Shown here one piece after another: positions 1 to 8,142 of a stretch of DNA of 64,000 nt. Origin of the DNA: Gammaproteobacteria bacterium. GTDB lineage: Bacteria > Pseudomonadota > Gammaproteobacteria > Pseudomonadales > Azotimanducaceae. The notes under the pieces were generated by a model. It made no database searches. It was not told the origin of the DNA and was given only the letters and a program-made list of their open reading frames with translations. Numbering within the stretch: the stretch's first letter is position 1; the number at the start of each line of letters is the position of its first letter. Made by a program: the position numbers and the translations under genes. The DNA lies in assembly GCA_030433075.1 (NCBI GenBank), contig JAUILI010000002.1, positions 1 through 64,000 on the forward strand, read 5' to 3'.

Positions 1-159
1 GGTTTCTGGGCTCTGGGCCTTCAGGGCCGTGACCGCTTCTTCCGCCTTCTCGAGGGTGCGAGACCCGATGATAATCCGGTGCCCTGCGCGGGCCCAACGG
101 ATGGCCAAGCCCGAGCCCAGGGCGCCGGTGCCGCCGAGAATCGCGATGGTATGTGCCAT
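1..159 (-). CDS. npdG: NADPH-dependent F420 reductase-like protein (3' part outside the window)
   Basis: The gene starts at the ATG at 159-157 and runs off the left edge, so only about 53 N-terminal residues are visible. They open with [19 protein letters not shown], a Rossmann dinucleotide-binding loop (GGTGALG), followed by [22 protein letters not shown]. The GSRT.EKA segment is typical of F420:NADPH oxidoreductases (Fno/NpdG family), which move hydride between NADPH and coenzyme F420. Other NAD(P)-binding oxidoreductases cannot be excluded on so short a fragment. A luciferase-like oxidoreductase at 6651-7589 could be an F420 user, which would fit. Confidence 0.6.
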   Translation of the reverse strand, partial: MAHTIAILGGTGALGSGLAIRWARAGHRIIIGSRTLEKAEEAVTALKAQSPET

Positions 160-436
160 GGTCCTACTCCGATAGCTGTGAGGATGGGGGGAAACATTGC
201 GGGCGCCATTATCGGGGAAAGCAGGGACTAGCAAAAGCGCCGCCGCAAAGGCCCCCAATTGTGGCGAAACTTTGAAATTCGATGTGGAAAACGGCCGTTT
301 GCATGGCTCTTTGATCCAGGTCTATTGAACCGCTCGGCCGATGCTGATCGAATCCACGCCCCGAAGTACGGTTTGCGCACGACTGCGTTAAATCGGTGGC
401 GCGGGGCGCTTGGCCCCAGGAATAGCGAGGATCTCC

Positions 437-742
437 ATGGCAGCAAAAGGCAAGCCGCAGAAAAAGGCCGCTCCCGCCCCTAAGAAAGAGGCGCCGGTGA
501 CCCTAGAAAGCTTTATCGCCGAAGAGCTGTCGAAAGCTCGTCAGCGGGCCCAGCTTTCCCAGCGCGAAGTGGCTGCGCGGGCGGGGCTGACCCAGGCGGC
601 CATCAGCCGGCTAGAGTCCGGGGATCGCTTGCCGCGCCTCGAAACGCTCTTGGCGCTGGCAGAAGCCACGGATCACGTGCTCGAACTTCGGCTCAAGCGC
701 CCGCGGCAGGGCAGCGCCGGGGGCCCCCTGCGCCGCAGCTGA
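437..742 (+). CDS. XRE-family helix-turn-helix regulator
   Basis: About 101 residues from the ATG at 437, preceded by AGCGAGG at a workable distance. A basic Lys/Ala/Pro-rich tail of about 20 residues leads into a Cro/C1-type HTH (residues about 25-85: LSKARQRAQLSQREVAARAG, then LTQAAISRLESGDRLPRLETLLALA). The fold resembles HigA/HipB-type antitoxins, but no toxin gene is adjacent, so it may be a stand-alone regulator. A strong terminator follows the gene. The target is unknown. Confidence 0.75.
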   Translation: MAAKGKPQKKAAPAPKKEAPVTLESFIAEELSKARQRAQLSQREVAARAGLTQAAISRLESGDRLPRLETLLALAEATDHVLELRLKRPRQGSAGGPLRRS

Positions 743-767
743 GCCTGGTGCTTTAAGGCCTTGAGAG

Positions 768-793
768 AACCGGCGCCCTGCGCCGGTTTTTTT
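768..793 (+). terminator. Rho-independent terminator of the XRE gene
   Basis: AACCGGCG, loop CCCTG, CGCCGGTT, then a run of T. The perfect 8-bp stem with a U-tract lies 25 nt after the stop codon of the upstream regulator. Confidence 0.9.
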
Positions 794-837
794 ATGCCCG
801 GGCAAAACAGGGGGTTAAAAGCTCGAGGCGAAAAAAA

Positions 838-856
838 AACCCGCCGAAGCGGGTTT
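838..856 (-). terminator. Rho-independent terminator on the minus strand
   Basis: Read on the minus strand: AACCCGC, loop TTCG, GCGGGTT, then eight or more T (plus-strand A-run 831-839). It ends a minus-strand transcript, either the long trailer of the symporter gene or a separate small RNA from 857-1045. Confidence 0.85.
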
Positions 857-1045
857 CCTAGAAGGAAAACCCGAGGTGCCCTAGGGGAGGAGGGTTGGGT
901 ACCCCGGGGGTCACGAACGCTTGGCGCGCGGCGACCGATTCGACAACCTGGGTGCCAAGCCAAAAGGCAACGCCTTTGTGGGGGCTGACCAAGAGCACAC
1001 GATCAGGTCGGTTACAACGCCCGGTAAGGGGCAAAAAAACGCGAA
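857..1045 (-). ncRNA. Possible structured small RNA (unassigned)
   Basis: The gap 743-1194 (452 nt) has no convincing coding sequence. On the minus strand it contains inverted repeats ending at the terminator at 838-856: AAAGGC-GTT-GCCTTT (about 962-976), and GCTTGGC paired with GCCAAGC across 919-960. Features were compared by eye with 6S, 4.5S, RNase P and tmRNA and none matched convincingly. The boundaries are approximate. It could equally be the structured 3' trailer of the symporter mRNA. Confidence 0.3.
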
Positions 1046-1194
1046 CGCCTAATTCAATACAGAAAGTGTGCCAAAGCTTTTTGACCCCCTGATGACGCTA
1101 ACGCCGGGCGCTGGTCCCGCTTGCGAGCGCCGTCTGGGGCAGGCGAGCATCGGGGCTGCCCAGCGCTGGTGCGCGAGCCTAGAAAAACGCTTTC

Positions 1195-2796
1195 TTATGG
1201 TGCAATTCCTGCCTTAAGCGCGGCAGAGCCGAGCGCGCAGGCCAGGCCAATGAAAACGCTATAGCCGAGGAGGCTCAGCGCGGCGGGCCGTGCCCCCCGG
1301 TCCGCCAGGGCCGCTCCAAGGGCTTGGGCCACCTGGGGGAGGGCGGAAAGCCCGGCTACGGCGAGGGTGGCGAGGCAGCCAAAGACGTTCCACCAAAGCC
1401 AGGACACCCCCGGCGCCCCCAGCCACAGGGCCGCATTCAGGGCCATGCCGACGGCGAGGCCCCGGAGCGCAGCCCCTTCCCCCACGCGAGGGGCGAAGGC
1501 GGCGATGAGGAAAAGCGCCAGGAGCGGGCCGTTTAGGAGCGAGCCAATTTTGTTGATGGCCACCAGCACCGAGTCGGCAATATCCCCCACGTAGAAGGCG
1601 AGAGCCACAATCACGAGGCCCCAGAAAAGGGTCAGCGCCTTGGCGATGAGGAGCGGGCCAAAGCGGGCTTCCAGCTGCGCGCCCCGGGGCCAGCGCCCGA
1701 TCAAGTCCTCGCTGCTGGCAGCGGACAGGGCATTGAGCACCGAGTCGATGGAGGACATGGCCGCGGCGAGCAGCGCCACGATGACAAGGCCCACCAGCCC
1801 AGGGGGAAACTGATCAAAGACAAACTGAATCACCGCCAGATTGATGTTCGGTGTGCCGTGCTCCGTCACCGGGAGCCGCTCGAGAAAGGCGCCGTCAAAG
1901 TTGGCATAGGCGGCGAGGCAGAGGCCCAGGAGGCAGTAGAGCAGCACCAGGGGGAAGCGCAGCAGGCCGTTGTACCAAAGGATGCGCTGGCCCGCGGCGA
2001 CCGATTCGCTGGCCAGGAGCCGCTGGCTTTGGCTCTGGTCGCAGCCGTAGTAGCTGACATACAGGAAGAAGCCGCCGAAGAGCATGGGCCAAAAGGCGTA
2101 GTCCACCCCGTCCCCTAGGCCCGTATGTTGCAGATCTAAGCTCTGAATTCGAGCCTCGGGTAAATGGGCGAGAAGGCCAGGGAGCCCTCCGAGCACGGAA
2201 AGGGCGAGAAACAGGGCCAGCACGAGCACGCTCACGAGCACGATCAGCTGAATGACGTCGCTCAGGATCACCGCTCGCATGCCCCCAAGGAGGTCATAGA
2301 TCAGGGTCACCGCCGCGAGCAGGGCCACGCAGGCGGCGAAGGACAGCTCAAGGCAGAGGGTGAGCACGAGGGCCATGCCGTAGACCGTGACGGCGGCGCC
2401 GGCGGCGCGGAACAGTTGGAAAAGTAGGGAGGCGAGCACCCGGCTGCGAACCCCCAGGCGGGCCTCGAGAAAGCTATACACCGAGATGGCGCCGTGGCGC
2501 CGAAGGGCGGGGTAGAGCGTCAGAAGCAGGAAGGCCATAGCGAGGGGTACGGCGAGCTCATATTGAAGCCAGCCGAGGCCGCCGCCGAGGCTGAAGGCCA
2601 CGAAGGCCGGGGCACCGAGGAGGCTCGCGCTGGAGCACTGGGTGGCCATGGTGGACAGGGCGAGGGCGAGGGGGCTGCTGCGGCGCCCCGCGAGATAGTA
2701 GGCTTCCCGCGAGGTTTGCTCTGGCGCCAAGCGGATCGCAAGGCAGAGGAGCGCAACAAGGTATATGGCAATAACGCCCCAATCGAAGGTCGTCAT
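1195..2796 (-). CDS. Sodium:solute symporter, SSS (SLC5) family
   Basis: 533 residues, the usual size for the family, with about 13 hydrophobic segments. The N-terminus reads IAIYLVALLCLAI and then REAYYLAGRRSSPLALALS, the conserved SSS stretch between the first helices. Start ATG 2796, preceded by AAGGAGAAT on the minus strand. It sits head-to-head, only 35 nt away, with a GH13 glycoside phosphorylase, and close to a glucosylglycerate synthesis pair. Uptake of a sugar or glycosidic osmolyte is therefore plausible, but substrate cannot be read from sequence. It transports with Na+ across the inner membrane. Confidence 0.85.
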   Translation of the reverse strand: MTTFDWGVIAIYLVALLCLAIRLAPEQTSREAYYLAGRRSSPLALALSTMATQCSSASLLGAPAFVAFSLGGGLGWLQYELAVPLAMAFLLLTLYPALRRHGAISVYSFLEARLGVRSRVLASLLFQLFRAAGAAVTVYGMALVLTLCLELSFAACVALLAAVTLIYDLLGGMRAVILSDVIQLIVLVSVLVLALFLALSVLGGLPGLLAHLPEARIQSLDLQHTGLGDGVDYAFWPMLFGGFFLYVSYYGCDQSQSQRLLASESVAAGQRILWYNGLLRFPLVLLYCLLGLCLAAYANFDGAFLERLPVTEHGTPNINLAVIQFVFDQFPPGLVGLVIVALLAAAMSSIDSVLNALSAASSEDLIGRWPRGAQLEARFGPLLIAKALTLFWGLVIVALAFYVGDIADSVLVAINKIGSLLNGPLLALFLIAAFAPRVGEGAALRGLAVGMALNAALWLGAPGVSWLWWNVFGCLATLAVAGLSALPQVAQALGAALADRGARPAALSLLGYSVFIGLACALGSAALKAGIAP

Positions 2797-2831
2797 GGTT
2801 TTGATTCTCCTTCTGCCTACGGCATGGACCC

Positions 2832-4595
2832 GTGGGTAGCCCGCTCGGTCCCACTCCGGGGGAATCCCAGCGCTTTGGCGATCGGGTCCATCGCCTTCGC
2901 ATGCAGCTGGCGGCGGTCTATGGTGATGCCGCGGCCAGCGATCTGGTGCGCTCCCTGCTTCAAAGCATCGCCGCGACGCAGCAGCAAGCGCTTGAGGTGC
3001 AAGCAGGAATTGGACCAGGGCGCTGGTCCGCGGCGGACGTGCTCCTCATTACCTACGGCCATAGCGTCACGGACCCGGGGTTGTCTCCTCTGGCCTCCCT
3101 GCGGGCCTTTTGGGAGCAGCGCTTGGCGCCTTTGGTGAGCGCGGTGCACGTGCTTCCCTTCTTTCCCTCCACCTCCGATGACGGCTTTTCCGTGGTGGAC
3201 TTTCGCGCCGTGGACCCGGAGCTCGGCACCTGGGAAGACCTCACGGGGCTGGCGCGCCGGGCCCAGCTGATGGTGGATCTCGTCCTGAACCACGTCAGCC
3301 GCGAGTCCCTTTGGTTCATCGATTTCGTGGCCGGTCGCGATCCGGGGCAGCACTACTTTCTTGATCTCGACCCTCATACGGACACCACCGCCGTGGTGCG
3401 TCCCCGGACCACGCCCCTGCTCGTGCCCGTTCACACCTATCGCGGGGTGCGCCACGTCTGGGCCACCTTTAGCGAAGATCAGATTGATTTGAATCTGGCT
3501 AACCCCCGGGTGTTTCTGGAGCTGGCCCGGGTGCTGCTCTTCTACCTGGCCCAAGGGGCGCGGCTCGTGCGCCTCGATGCCGTGGCCTATCTGTACAAGC
3601 GCCTGGGCACGCCCTGCATCCACCTTCCCGAAACTCATGCCCTGGTGAAGGCTCTGCGCCTGGTCAGCGAATTGGCCTTTGATCCCGCGGAGGACCCGGT
3701 GCTCCTCGTGTCGGAAACCAACGTCCCCCACGAGGAGAACATTTCTTACTTTGGGGAGGGGGATGAGGCCCATGTGGTTTACCAGTTTGCCCTGGCGCCC
3801 CTCACCCTCCACGCCTTCGCCACCGGGGACCCGGCGCCCCTTCGGCGCTGGCTCGCGGCCCTTTCGCCGCCTCCGAAGGGCTGCGCCTTCCTGAATTTCC
3901 TGGCCTCCCACGACGGCATTGGGGTGCGTCCGGCCGAGGGCTGGCTTTCCCCGGCGCAGCTCGAAGCCCTTGTGGCCCATACCCATCAGCAGGGCGGCTT
4001 CGTGAGCATGCGGGCCCTGGCGGGGGGCGGGGAGGCGCCCTATGAACTCAACATTGCGCTTGTCGATGCCCTTGGCGCGGGCCCTGGGGGGGAGGACGAC
4101 GGTTTTGGGCCCGCGCGCCTCGCCGCGGCCCACGCCCTCATGCTGGCGCTGCAGGGGATTCCCGCGGTCTACATTCACAGCCTGCTGGGGACGCCCAACG
4201 ATCTCGCCGGGGTGGAGCGCACCGGGCGCACCCGGTCCATTAATCGCCGGAGCTGGGACCGGGACGCGCTAGAAGCGCACCTGGCCGAGGCGCGCACCCA
4301 GGCCAGCTGGACGCGCTTAGAGGTCCTGCTGCGGTGCCGGCGTAAGCTGGCGGCTTTTCATCCCGAGGCACCTCAGGCGGTGTTGGATCTAGGGCCCGGC
4401 GTGGTGGCGTTGACCCGCGGCACGGGACGGGCGCGGTTGCTGGTGCTGGTAAACCCCACGGACCAGCCGCAGCGGGTCGCGACGCTCCCCGGGGCCGCCG
4501 TCGCCCCGGTGCTGCGGGATCACGTGACCGATGCGCCGGTGGATCTCAGTAAGCCCCTGGCGCCCTATGCCTACCATTGGCTGGCCTGGCCCTAG
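2832..4595 (+). CDS. GH13 subfamily 18 phosphorylase (glucosylglycerate or sucrose phosphorylase)
   Basis: 587 residues from a GTG at 2832. A later start at the ATG near 2901 (MQLAAVYGD) is possible because the upstream gap is only 35 nt. The GH13 catalytic set is visible: nucleophile Asp in RLVRLDAVAYLYK (about residue 250), acid/base Glu in LVSETNVPHEENI (about 295), and stabilising Asp in LASHDGIGVRP (about 360). GH13_18 enzymes phosphorolyse sucrose or glucosylglycerate. Glucosylglycerate is favoured because the gene is convergent, by 4 nt, with a glucosyl-3-phosphoglycerate synthase-like gene. The enzyme would recycle the osmolyte to glucose-1-phosphate plus glycerate in the cytoplasm. 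Confidence 0.85.
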   Translation: MGSPLGPTPGESQRFGDRVHRLRMQLAAVYGDAAASDLVRSLLQSIAATQQQALEVQAGIGPGRWSAADVLLITYGHSVTDPGLSPLASLRAFWEQRLAPLVSAVHVLPFFPSTSDDGFSVVDFRAVDPELGTWEDLTGLARRAQLMVDLVLNHVSRESLWFIDFVAGRDPGQHYFLDLDPHTDTTAVVRPRTTPLLVPVHTYRGVRHVWATFSEDQIDLNLANPRVFLELARVLLFYLAQGARLVRLDAVAYLYKRLGTPCIHLPETHALVKALRLVSELAFDPAEDPVLLVSETNVPHEENISYFGEGDEAHVVYQFALAPLTLHAFATGDPAPLRRWLAALSPPPKGCAFLNFLASHDGIGVRPAEGWLSPAQLEALVAHTHQQGGFVSMRALAGGGEAPYELNIALVDALGAGPGGEDDGFGPARLAAAHALMLALQGIPAVYIHSLLGTPNDLAGVERTGRTRSINRRSWDRDALEAHLAEARTQASWTRLEVLLRCRRKLAAFHPEAPQAVLDLGPGVVALTRGTGRARLLVLVNPTDQPQRVATLPGAAVAPVLRDHVTDAPVDLSKPLAPYAYHWLAWP

Positions 4596-5821
4596 GCCGG
4601 GCCCCCGGCGTCCTGCGCATCCTGGCTGACGGCGCTGCGCAGCTTCTCGAAGATGTCCGGGTCGGCGCTTTGAATGCGATTCCAGCTGGGAATAAAGGGC
4701 GTTTCCTGGGGGCGCTCAAGGAAGCGTTCACCGGCGCTTAGGATATTGGCGGAGAACAGCTCCACGGCGCGCTCCTCCCCATCCCGGTCCAGGGTGAGGC
4801 CGTTCATGATGGCGTCGTGATAGTAGGCCTCGAGGAAATCCAGGGCCTGGCGATAGTAGGTCGCTTTTAGGGTGCGGATGCTTTCCGCGCTGAACACCAC
4901 CCCCTGGGTAGCAAGCTTACGTAGCACGGCCTTGACGATATCCACGGACATGCGGGAAAGCCCTTTGCTGGCGTCGTCCTCCGAGAGCTCCTGGTGCTTA
5001 TGGTCGTAGTTGTCTGCCACGTCCACCTGGCAGATACGCCGATTCCCGTAATTTCGTTGCACCTCGGAAAGCACGCCAATCTCCAGGCCCCAATCGCTCG
5101 GGATGCGAAGGTTCGCCAGCACCTCCGTGCGCAGGGAAAACTCCCCGGCCAGGGGATAGCGGAAGCTGTCCAGGTAAGTGAGGAAGGGACGCTCCCCGTG
5201 CATTTCCCGGAGAGCCCGCAGCAGGGGGGTGACGAGCAGGCGACAGACCCGGCCCCCGAGCTTTCCCGCGGCGACCCGAGGGTAGTAGCCCTTGCAGAAA
5301 TCGTATTGAAAGCGCGGGTGCACCACGGGGTAGAGGAGGCGCGCGAGGAGGGCGCGATCGTAGGTCAGGATGTCGCAGTCGTGCAGCGCCACCGCATCCA
5401 CGAGCCCGGTGGCTTGCACGTAGCCAAAGCAATACCAGACGTTGCGTCCCTTGCCGAGCTCCCGAGGCGCGAGGCCTAGGGTTTGTAGCTGTTCGTCAAT
5501 GGCCTTAAGGCGTGGGCCGTCGTTCCAGAGCACGCGATGATGCTGGGGCAGGCGGCTGAAATAGTGGAGCGCGTGAGCGTACTGCTCCCGATCGGCGCGA
5601 TCGAGGCCGATTACGATCTGGCTGAGGTAGGGGACCTGGCTCAGCACCTCGACGATGTGGGCCAGGGCCGGGCCCTCGAGCTCGGAGTAGAGGGAAGGCA
5701 GTACCAGGCCCATGGGGCGCTGCTTCGCAAAGCCAAGAAGCTCCCCTTCAAGGTCATCGAGGCTTCGCGTGCCGAGGCCGTGGAGGGTGGCGATGGCGCC
5801 GTTTTGGAAAAAATCAGACAT
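4592..5821 (-). CDS. gpgS: Glucosyl-3-phosphoglycerate synthase-like glycosyltransferase
   Basis: 409 residues. A GT-A type glycosyltransferase with QIVIGLDRADREQY near residue 80 and a metal-binding acidic motif ALHDCDILTYD near residue 148. The predicted reaction is NDP-glucose plus 3-phosphoglycerate to glucosyl-3-phosphoglycerate, the first step to the compatible solute glucosylglycerate. Support comes from the next gene upstream in the same direction (25 nt away), a mannosyl/glucosyl-3-phosphoglycerate phosphatase-like HAD, and from the facing GH13_18 phosphorylase. Mannosyl transfer is the main alternative. Its stop codon overlaps that of the phosphorylase gene. Confidence 0.8.
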   Translation of the reverse strand: MSDFFQNGAIATLHGLGTRSLDDLEGELLGFAKQRPMGLVLPSLYSELEGPALAHIVEVLSQVPYLSQIVIGLDRADREQYAHALHYFSRLPQHHRVLWNDGPRLKAIDEQLQTLGLAPRELGKGRNVWYCFGYVQATGLVDAVALHDCDILTYDRALLARLLYPVVHPRFQYDFCKGYYPRVAAGKLGGRVCRLLVTPLLRALREMHGERPFLTYLDSFRYPLAGEFSLRTEVLANLRIPSDWGLEIGVLSEVQRNYGNRRICQVDVADNYDHKHQELSEDDASKGLSRMSVDIVKAVLRKLATQGVVFSAESIRTLKATYYRQALDFLEAYYHDAIMNGLTLDRDGEERAVELFSANILSAGERFLERPQETPFIPSWNRIQSADPDIFEKLRSAVSQDAQDAGGPA

Positions 5822-5846
5822 GGCAACGCTCGCTTATGCGGTGGGG

Positions 5847-6638
5847 CTAGTCGGGGCTTCTCGGGGGTCGGGCGCTTAGCTGCGCCAGCACCGCCGGGCC
5901 CCAGCCTTTAGGGCCGGGCGCCGGGGCGATGGTCACCCCCTCGGTCCGTTCCAATGCAAGACGGGTTCCATCTTTTCGCGGCATGACCACGGCGAAGGTG
6001 GCGGCCTCGAGCATGGCCCGATCATTCTCCCCATCTCCCAGGGCCAGGGTCGGGGCGCCCGGGGCAAGCTGGGCCGCGAGGGTCCGGAGCCCATCGACCT
6101 TATCGCGCTTAGGCATCACGTGAAGAAAACGGCCGCCATGGATCGCCCGAAGGCCGTGGGGGGCGAGGGCGGCGCGAAAGCGCGCGAGGGCCTCCGCGTC
6201 GCCGTGAAAGAGCCCCGGCTCCGAGGCCTCCCGGGCCATGGCCAGGGTGACGGCGCTGGGAGCAAGGCCCGTGAGGGCCTGGACGCGCTCGGCCCCCAGG
6301 GTGGCGAAGCCCTCAAAGGGCGCCGCAGCGGGCCCAAGGCCCTCGAGGAGGGCCAGGAGCGCCCGATAGCCCAGGCCAAAGAGGGTGGTTTCGGGGCCGT
6401 CCGGGCCGGGGCAGGTGATTCCCGCGCCGTTTTCGAAGATCAGCCCGGGCACGCCCGGGAGCTGCGCTGAAAGCGCCGTGAGCTCTGCCCGAGTTTTTGA
6501 GGTCGCGAGGATGAGGGGAATGCGCTGCTCGGCGAGGCGAGCCAGGGCGGCCTCGGCGCCCGCGAAGCGGTAGGCGTCGTCGAGCAGGGTTCCATCGAGG
6601 TCCGTGAAGACCAGGAGGGGCGGGGCGGCGGCGGTCAC
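5847..6638 (-). CDS. Mannosyl/glucosyl-3-phosphoglycerate phosphatase-like HAD hydrolase
   Basis: 263 residues, HAD superfamily class IIB. Motif I FTDLDGTLLD (residues about 11-20), Lys motif in PKRDKVDGL, and motif IV GDGENDRAML are all intact. The N-terminal pattern ILATSKTRAEL...FENGAGI matches MpgP/GpgP-type phosphatases. It would dephosphorylate the GpgS product to free glucosylglycerate. It lies 12 nt downstream of an LLM-class oxidoreductase and 25 nt upstream of gpgS, so the three are probably one operon. Confidence 0.82.
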   Translation of the reverse strand: MTAAAPPLLVFTDLDGTLLDDAYRFAGAEAALARLAEQRIPLILATSKTRAELTALSAQLPGVPGLIFENGAGITCPGPDGPETTLFGLGYRALLALLEGLGPAAAPFEGFATLGAERVQALTGLAPSAVTLAMAREASEPGLFHGDAEALARFRAALAPHGLRAIHGGRFLHVMPKRDKVDGLRTLAAQLAPGAPTLALGDGENDRAMLEAATFAVVMPRKDGTRLALERTEGVTIAPAPGPKGWGPAVLAQLSARPPRSPD

Positions 6639-6650
6639 GACGCGAGGCCC

Positions 6651-7589
6651 TTAGGCCGCCGCGGCCTGATTTAGGGCCTCCACCCGCGGGAGTACATCCT
6701 TAATGAGCCGGGCGGTCTGGACCATCATGTCCTCGTCGTCCTGAGCCATGGGGCGCAGGATGAACTTGTGGGCCCCGGCGGCGTGGTAGGCGAGAAGCCG
6801 CTCCATGATGACGTCGCTATCCCCCACGGCCATCATGGCCTCGGCCTGGTCCCCCAGCCGGGCCCGGAGCGCATCCCCCTGAGCCTTGGCCACGGGATCC
6901 TCCGGGGATCCAAAGCGGAAGGCGAAGCCTGCGCCAAAGTGGTCCTCATCGATGGTGCGGCCGAGGGCTGCGGCCCGGTCCTTAATCGCCGCGATCACCG
7001 GAGCAATTTCCTCCGGGGTTTCGAGCCCTGCTTGCCAGCCCGTGCCCCAGCGCGCCGTGCGCTCGATGGCCGCCGGAGCGCTGCCTCCCACCCACAGGGG
7101 AAGGTTTTTCTGCACCGGCTGGGGCGCCAGGGTGGCGTTCTCGTAGTGGTAATAGGTGCCCTTAAAGGTGACCGTCCCCTCCGCCCAGAGCTTCGAGATG
7201 ATTTCCAGGGCCTCGGCGCTGCGCTTGCCCCGCCCCTGCGTGGGTACGCCTCGAGCCCGGTAGTCCTCGCTCCGCGCCGTGCCGACCCCAAAGGCGGGGA
7301 GCAGGCGGCCCTCCGACAGCACATCGATGGTGGCGCAGGCCTTGGCGGTGAGGAAGGGATCACGGTGCCCCAGGGACGCCACGTTCATGCCGAACTTGAT
7401 GCGCTTCGTGCCCCCGGCGAGGGCCGCCATGACGGACATGACTTCAAGATTCGGGATGGGGCTCACCAGGCGATCGGATTGCCAGATCGAATCGACGCCG
7501 CCGCTTTCGCAGAGATCCACCCAGCGCCAGAAGGCGCCGCCGCTGGAAAAGGGGAAATGGGCAAGGCCGAGGCCGGCGCTGATAGTCAT
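6651..7589 (-). CDS. LLM-class flavin-dependent (possibly F420-dependent) oxidoreductase
   Basis: 312 residues from the ATG at 7589, chosen because AAGGAGT precedes it by 6 nt; an upstream in-frame start has no such site. It is a bacterial luciferase-like TIM barrel: MTISAGLGLAHFPFSSGG at the N-terminus, KFGMNVASLGHRDP near 75, LPAFGVGTARSEDYRARG near 110, and LPLWVGGSAPAAIERTARWGTGW near 170. Family members use F420 or FMN. The F420:NADPH reductase-like fragment at the left edge makes F420 worth considering. It is the first gene of the run leading into the phosphatase and gpgS, though no functional link to them is evident. Confidence 0.78.
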   Translation of the reverse strand: MTISAGLGLAHFPFSSGGAFWRWVDLCESGGVDSIWQSDRLVSPIPNLEVMSVMAALAGGTKRIKFGMNVASLGHRDPFLTAKACATIDVLSEGRLLPAFGVGTARSEDYRARGVPTQGRGKRSAEALEIISKLWAEGTVTFKGTYYHYENATLAPQPVQKNLPLWVGGSAPAAIERTARWGTGWQAGLETPEEIAPVIAAIKDRAAALGRTIDEDHFGAGFAFRFGSPEDPVAKAQGDALRARLGDQAEAMMAVGDSDVIMERLLAYHAAGAHKFILRPMAQDDEDMMVQTARLIKDVLPRVEALNQAAAA

Positions 7590-7650
7590 GATAGGACTCC
7601 TTCGCATCGTGAGGGGCCATGGGAGCATGGGGCGCCGGGCGCGGCAACTT

Positions 7651-7681
7651 TTGCCAAGGCCGGCGGTCTCGGGCCTAATAG
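7651..7681 (+). promoter_or_regulatory. Candidate fur promoter
   Basis: TTGCCA at 7651-7656, 17-nt spacer, CCTAAT at 7674-7679 (or TAATAG with a 19-nt spacer). It lies about 60 nt upstream of the fur start in the divergent gap with the LLM oxidoreductase. Weak consensus match only. Confidence 0.35.
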
Positions 7682-7737
7682 GGCTCGGCGCCCTTCGCCT
7701 CTAGGGGCGCCTCTTGCGAGAAAGGAGAACGCAGCGC

Positions 7738-8142
7738 GTGGATAACGCCGATCTACGACGGGCAGGCCTCAAGGTCACCGTGCCCCGGCTCAAGATTCTC
7801 GAGATCCTCGAGAGCGCCGAGCCCCACCACCTGTCTGCGGAAGACGTCTACCGAAAGCTCATGGAGTCCGATGAAAGCATCGGTCTTGCTACGGTTTATC
7901 GGGTGCTCACGCAGTTCGAAGGCGCTGGGCTCGTGGAGCGGCATAACTTCGATGACGGGCGGGCGGTGTATGAACTTGCGAGCGACGACCACCACGATCA
8001 CATGGTGGACGTGGACTCCGGGCGGGTGATGGAGTTCTTCGATGAACGCATCGAGCGGCTCCAGCGAGAAATTGCTCGGGAGCACGGCTTCGAACTGGTG
8101 GAGCACACCATGGTGCTCTACGTGCGTAAGGCCAAAAGCTAG
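7738..8142 (+). CDS. fur: Ferric uptake regulator Fur
   Basis: 134 residues from the GTG at 7738, with AAAGGAGA 8-9 nt upstream; the in-frame TTG at 7714 lies before that site. It opens MDNADLRRAGLKVTVPRLKI. The winged-helix recognition region is HHLSAEDVY...IGLATVYRVLTQFE, and the metal site is HHDHMVDVDSGRVMEF. Fur represses iron-uptake genes with Fe2+ as corepressor. The structural-zinc cysteines known in E. coli Fur (C-x2-C after HHDH) are replaced: the corresponding stretch is VDVDSG, and the protein contains no cysteine at all. Its stop codon overlaps that of the convergent enoyl-CoA hydratase. Confidence 0.95.
   Translation: MDNADLRRAGLKVTVPRLKILEILESAEPHHLSAEDVYRKLMESDESIGLATVYRVLTQFEGAGLVERHNFDDGRAVYELASDDHHDHMVDVDSGRVMEFFDERIERLQREIAREHGFELVEHTMVLYVRKAKS

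Noticed and set aside
900-1000. tmRNA start suggested by GCGACCGATTCGACAACCTGG
   Set aside because: No tag reading frame and no tRNA-like 3' end downstream; the resemblance is a short fragment.
1043-1080. Sigma-54 promoter (TTGGCAC) on the minus strand upstream of the candidate small RNA
   Set aside because: The -12 element lacks the GC dinucleotide at the required distance.
2817-4178. 453-residue open frame opposite the GH13 phosphorylase
   Set aside because: Antisense shadow; the plus strand has all GH13 catalytic residues.
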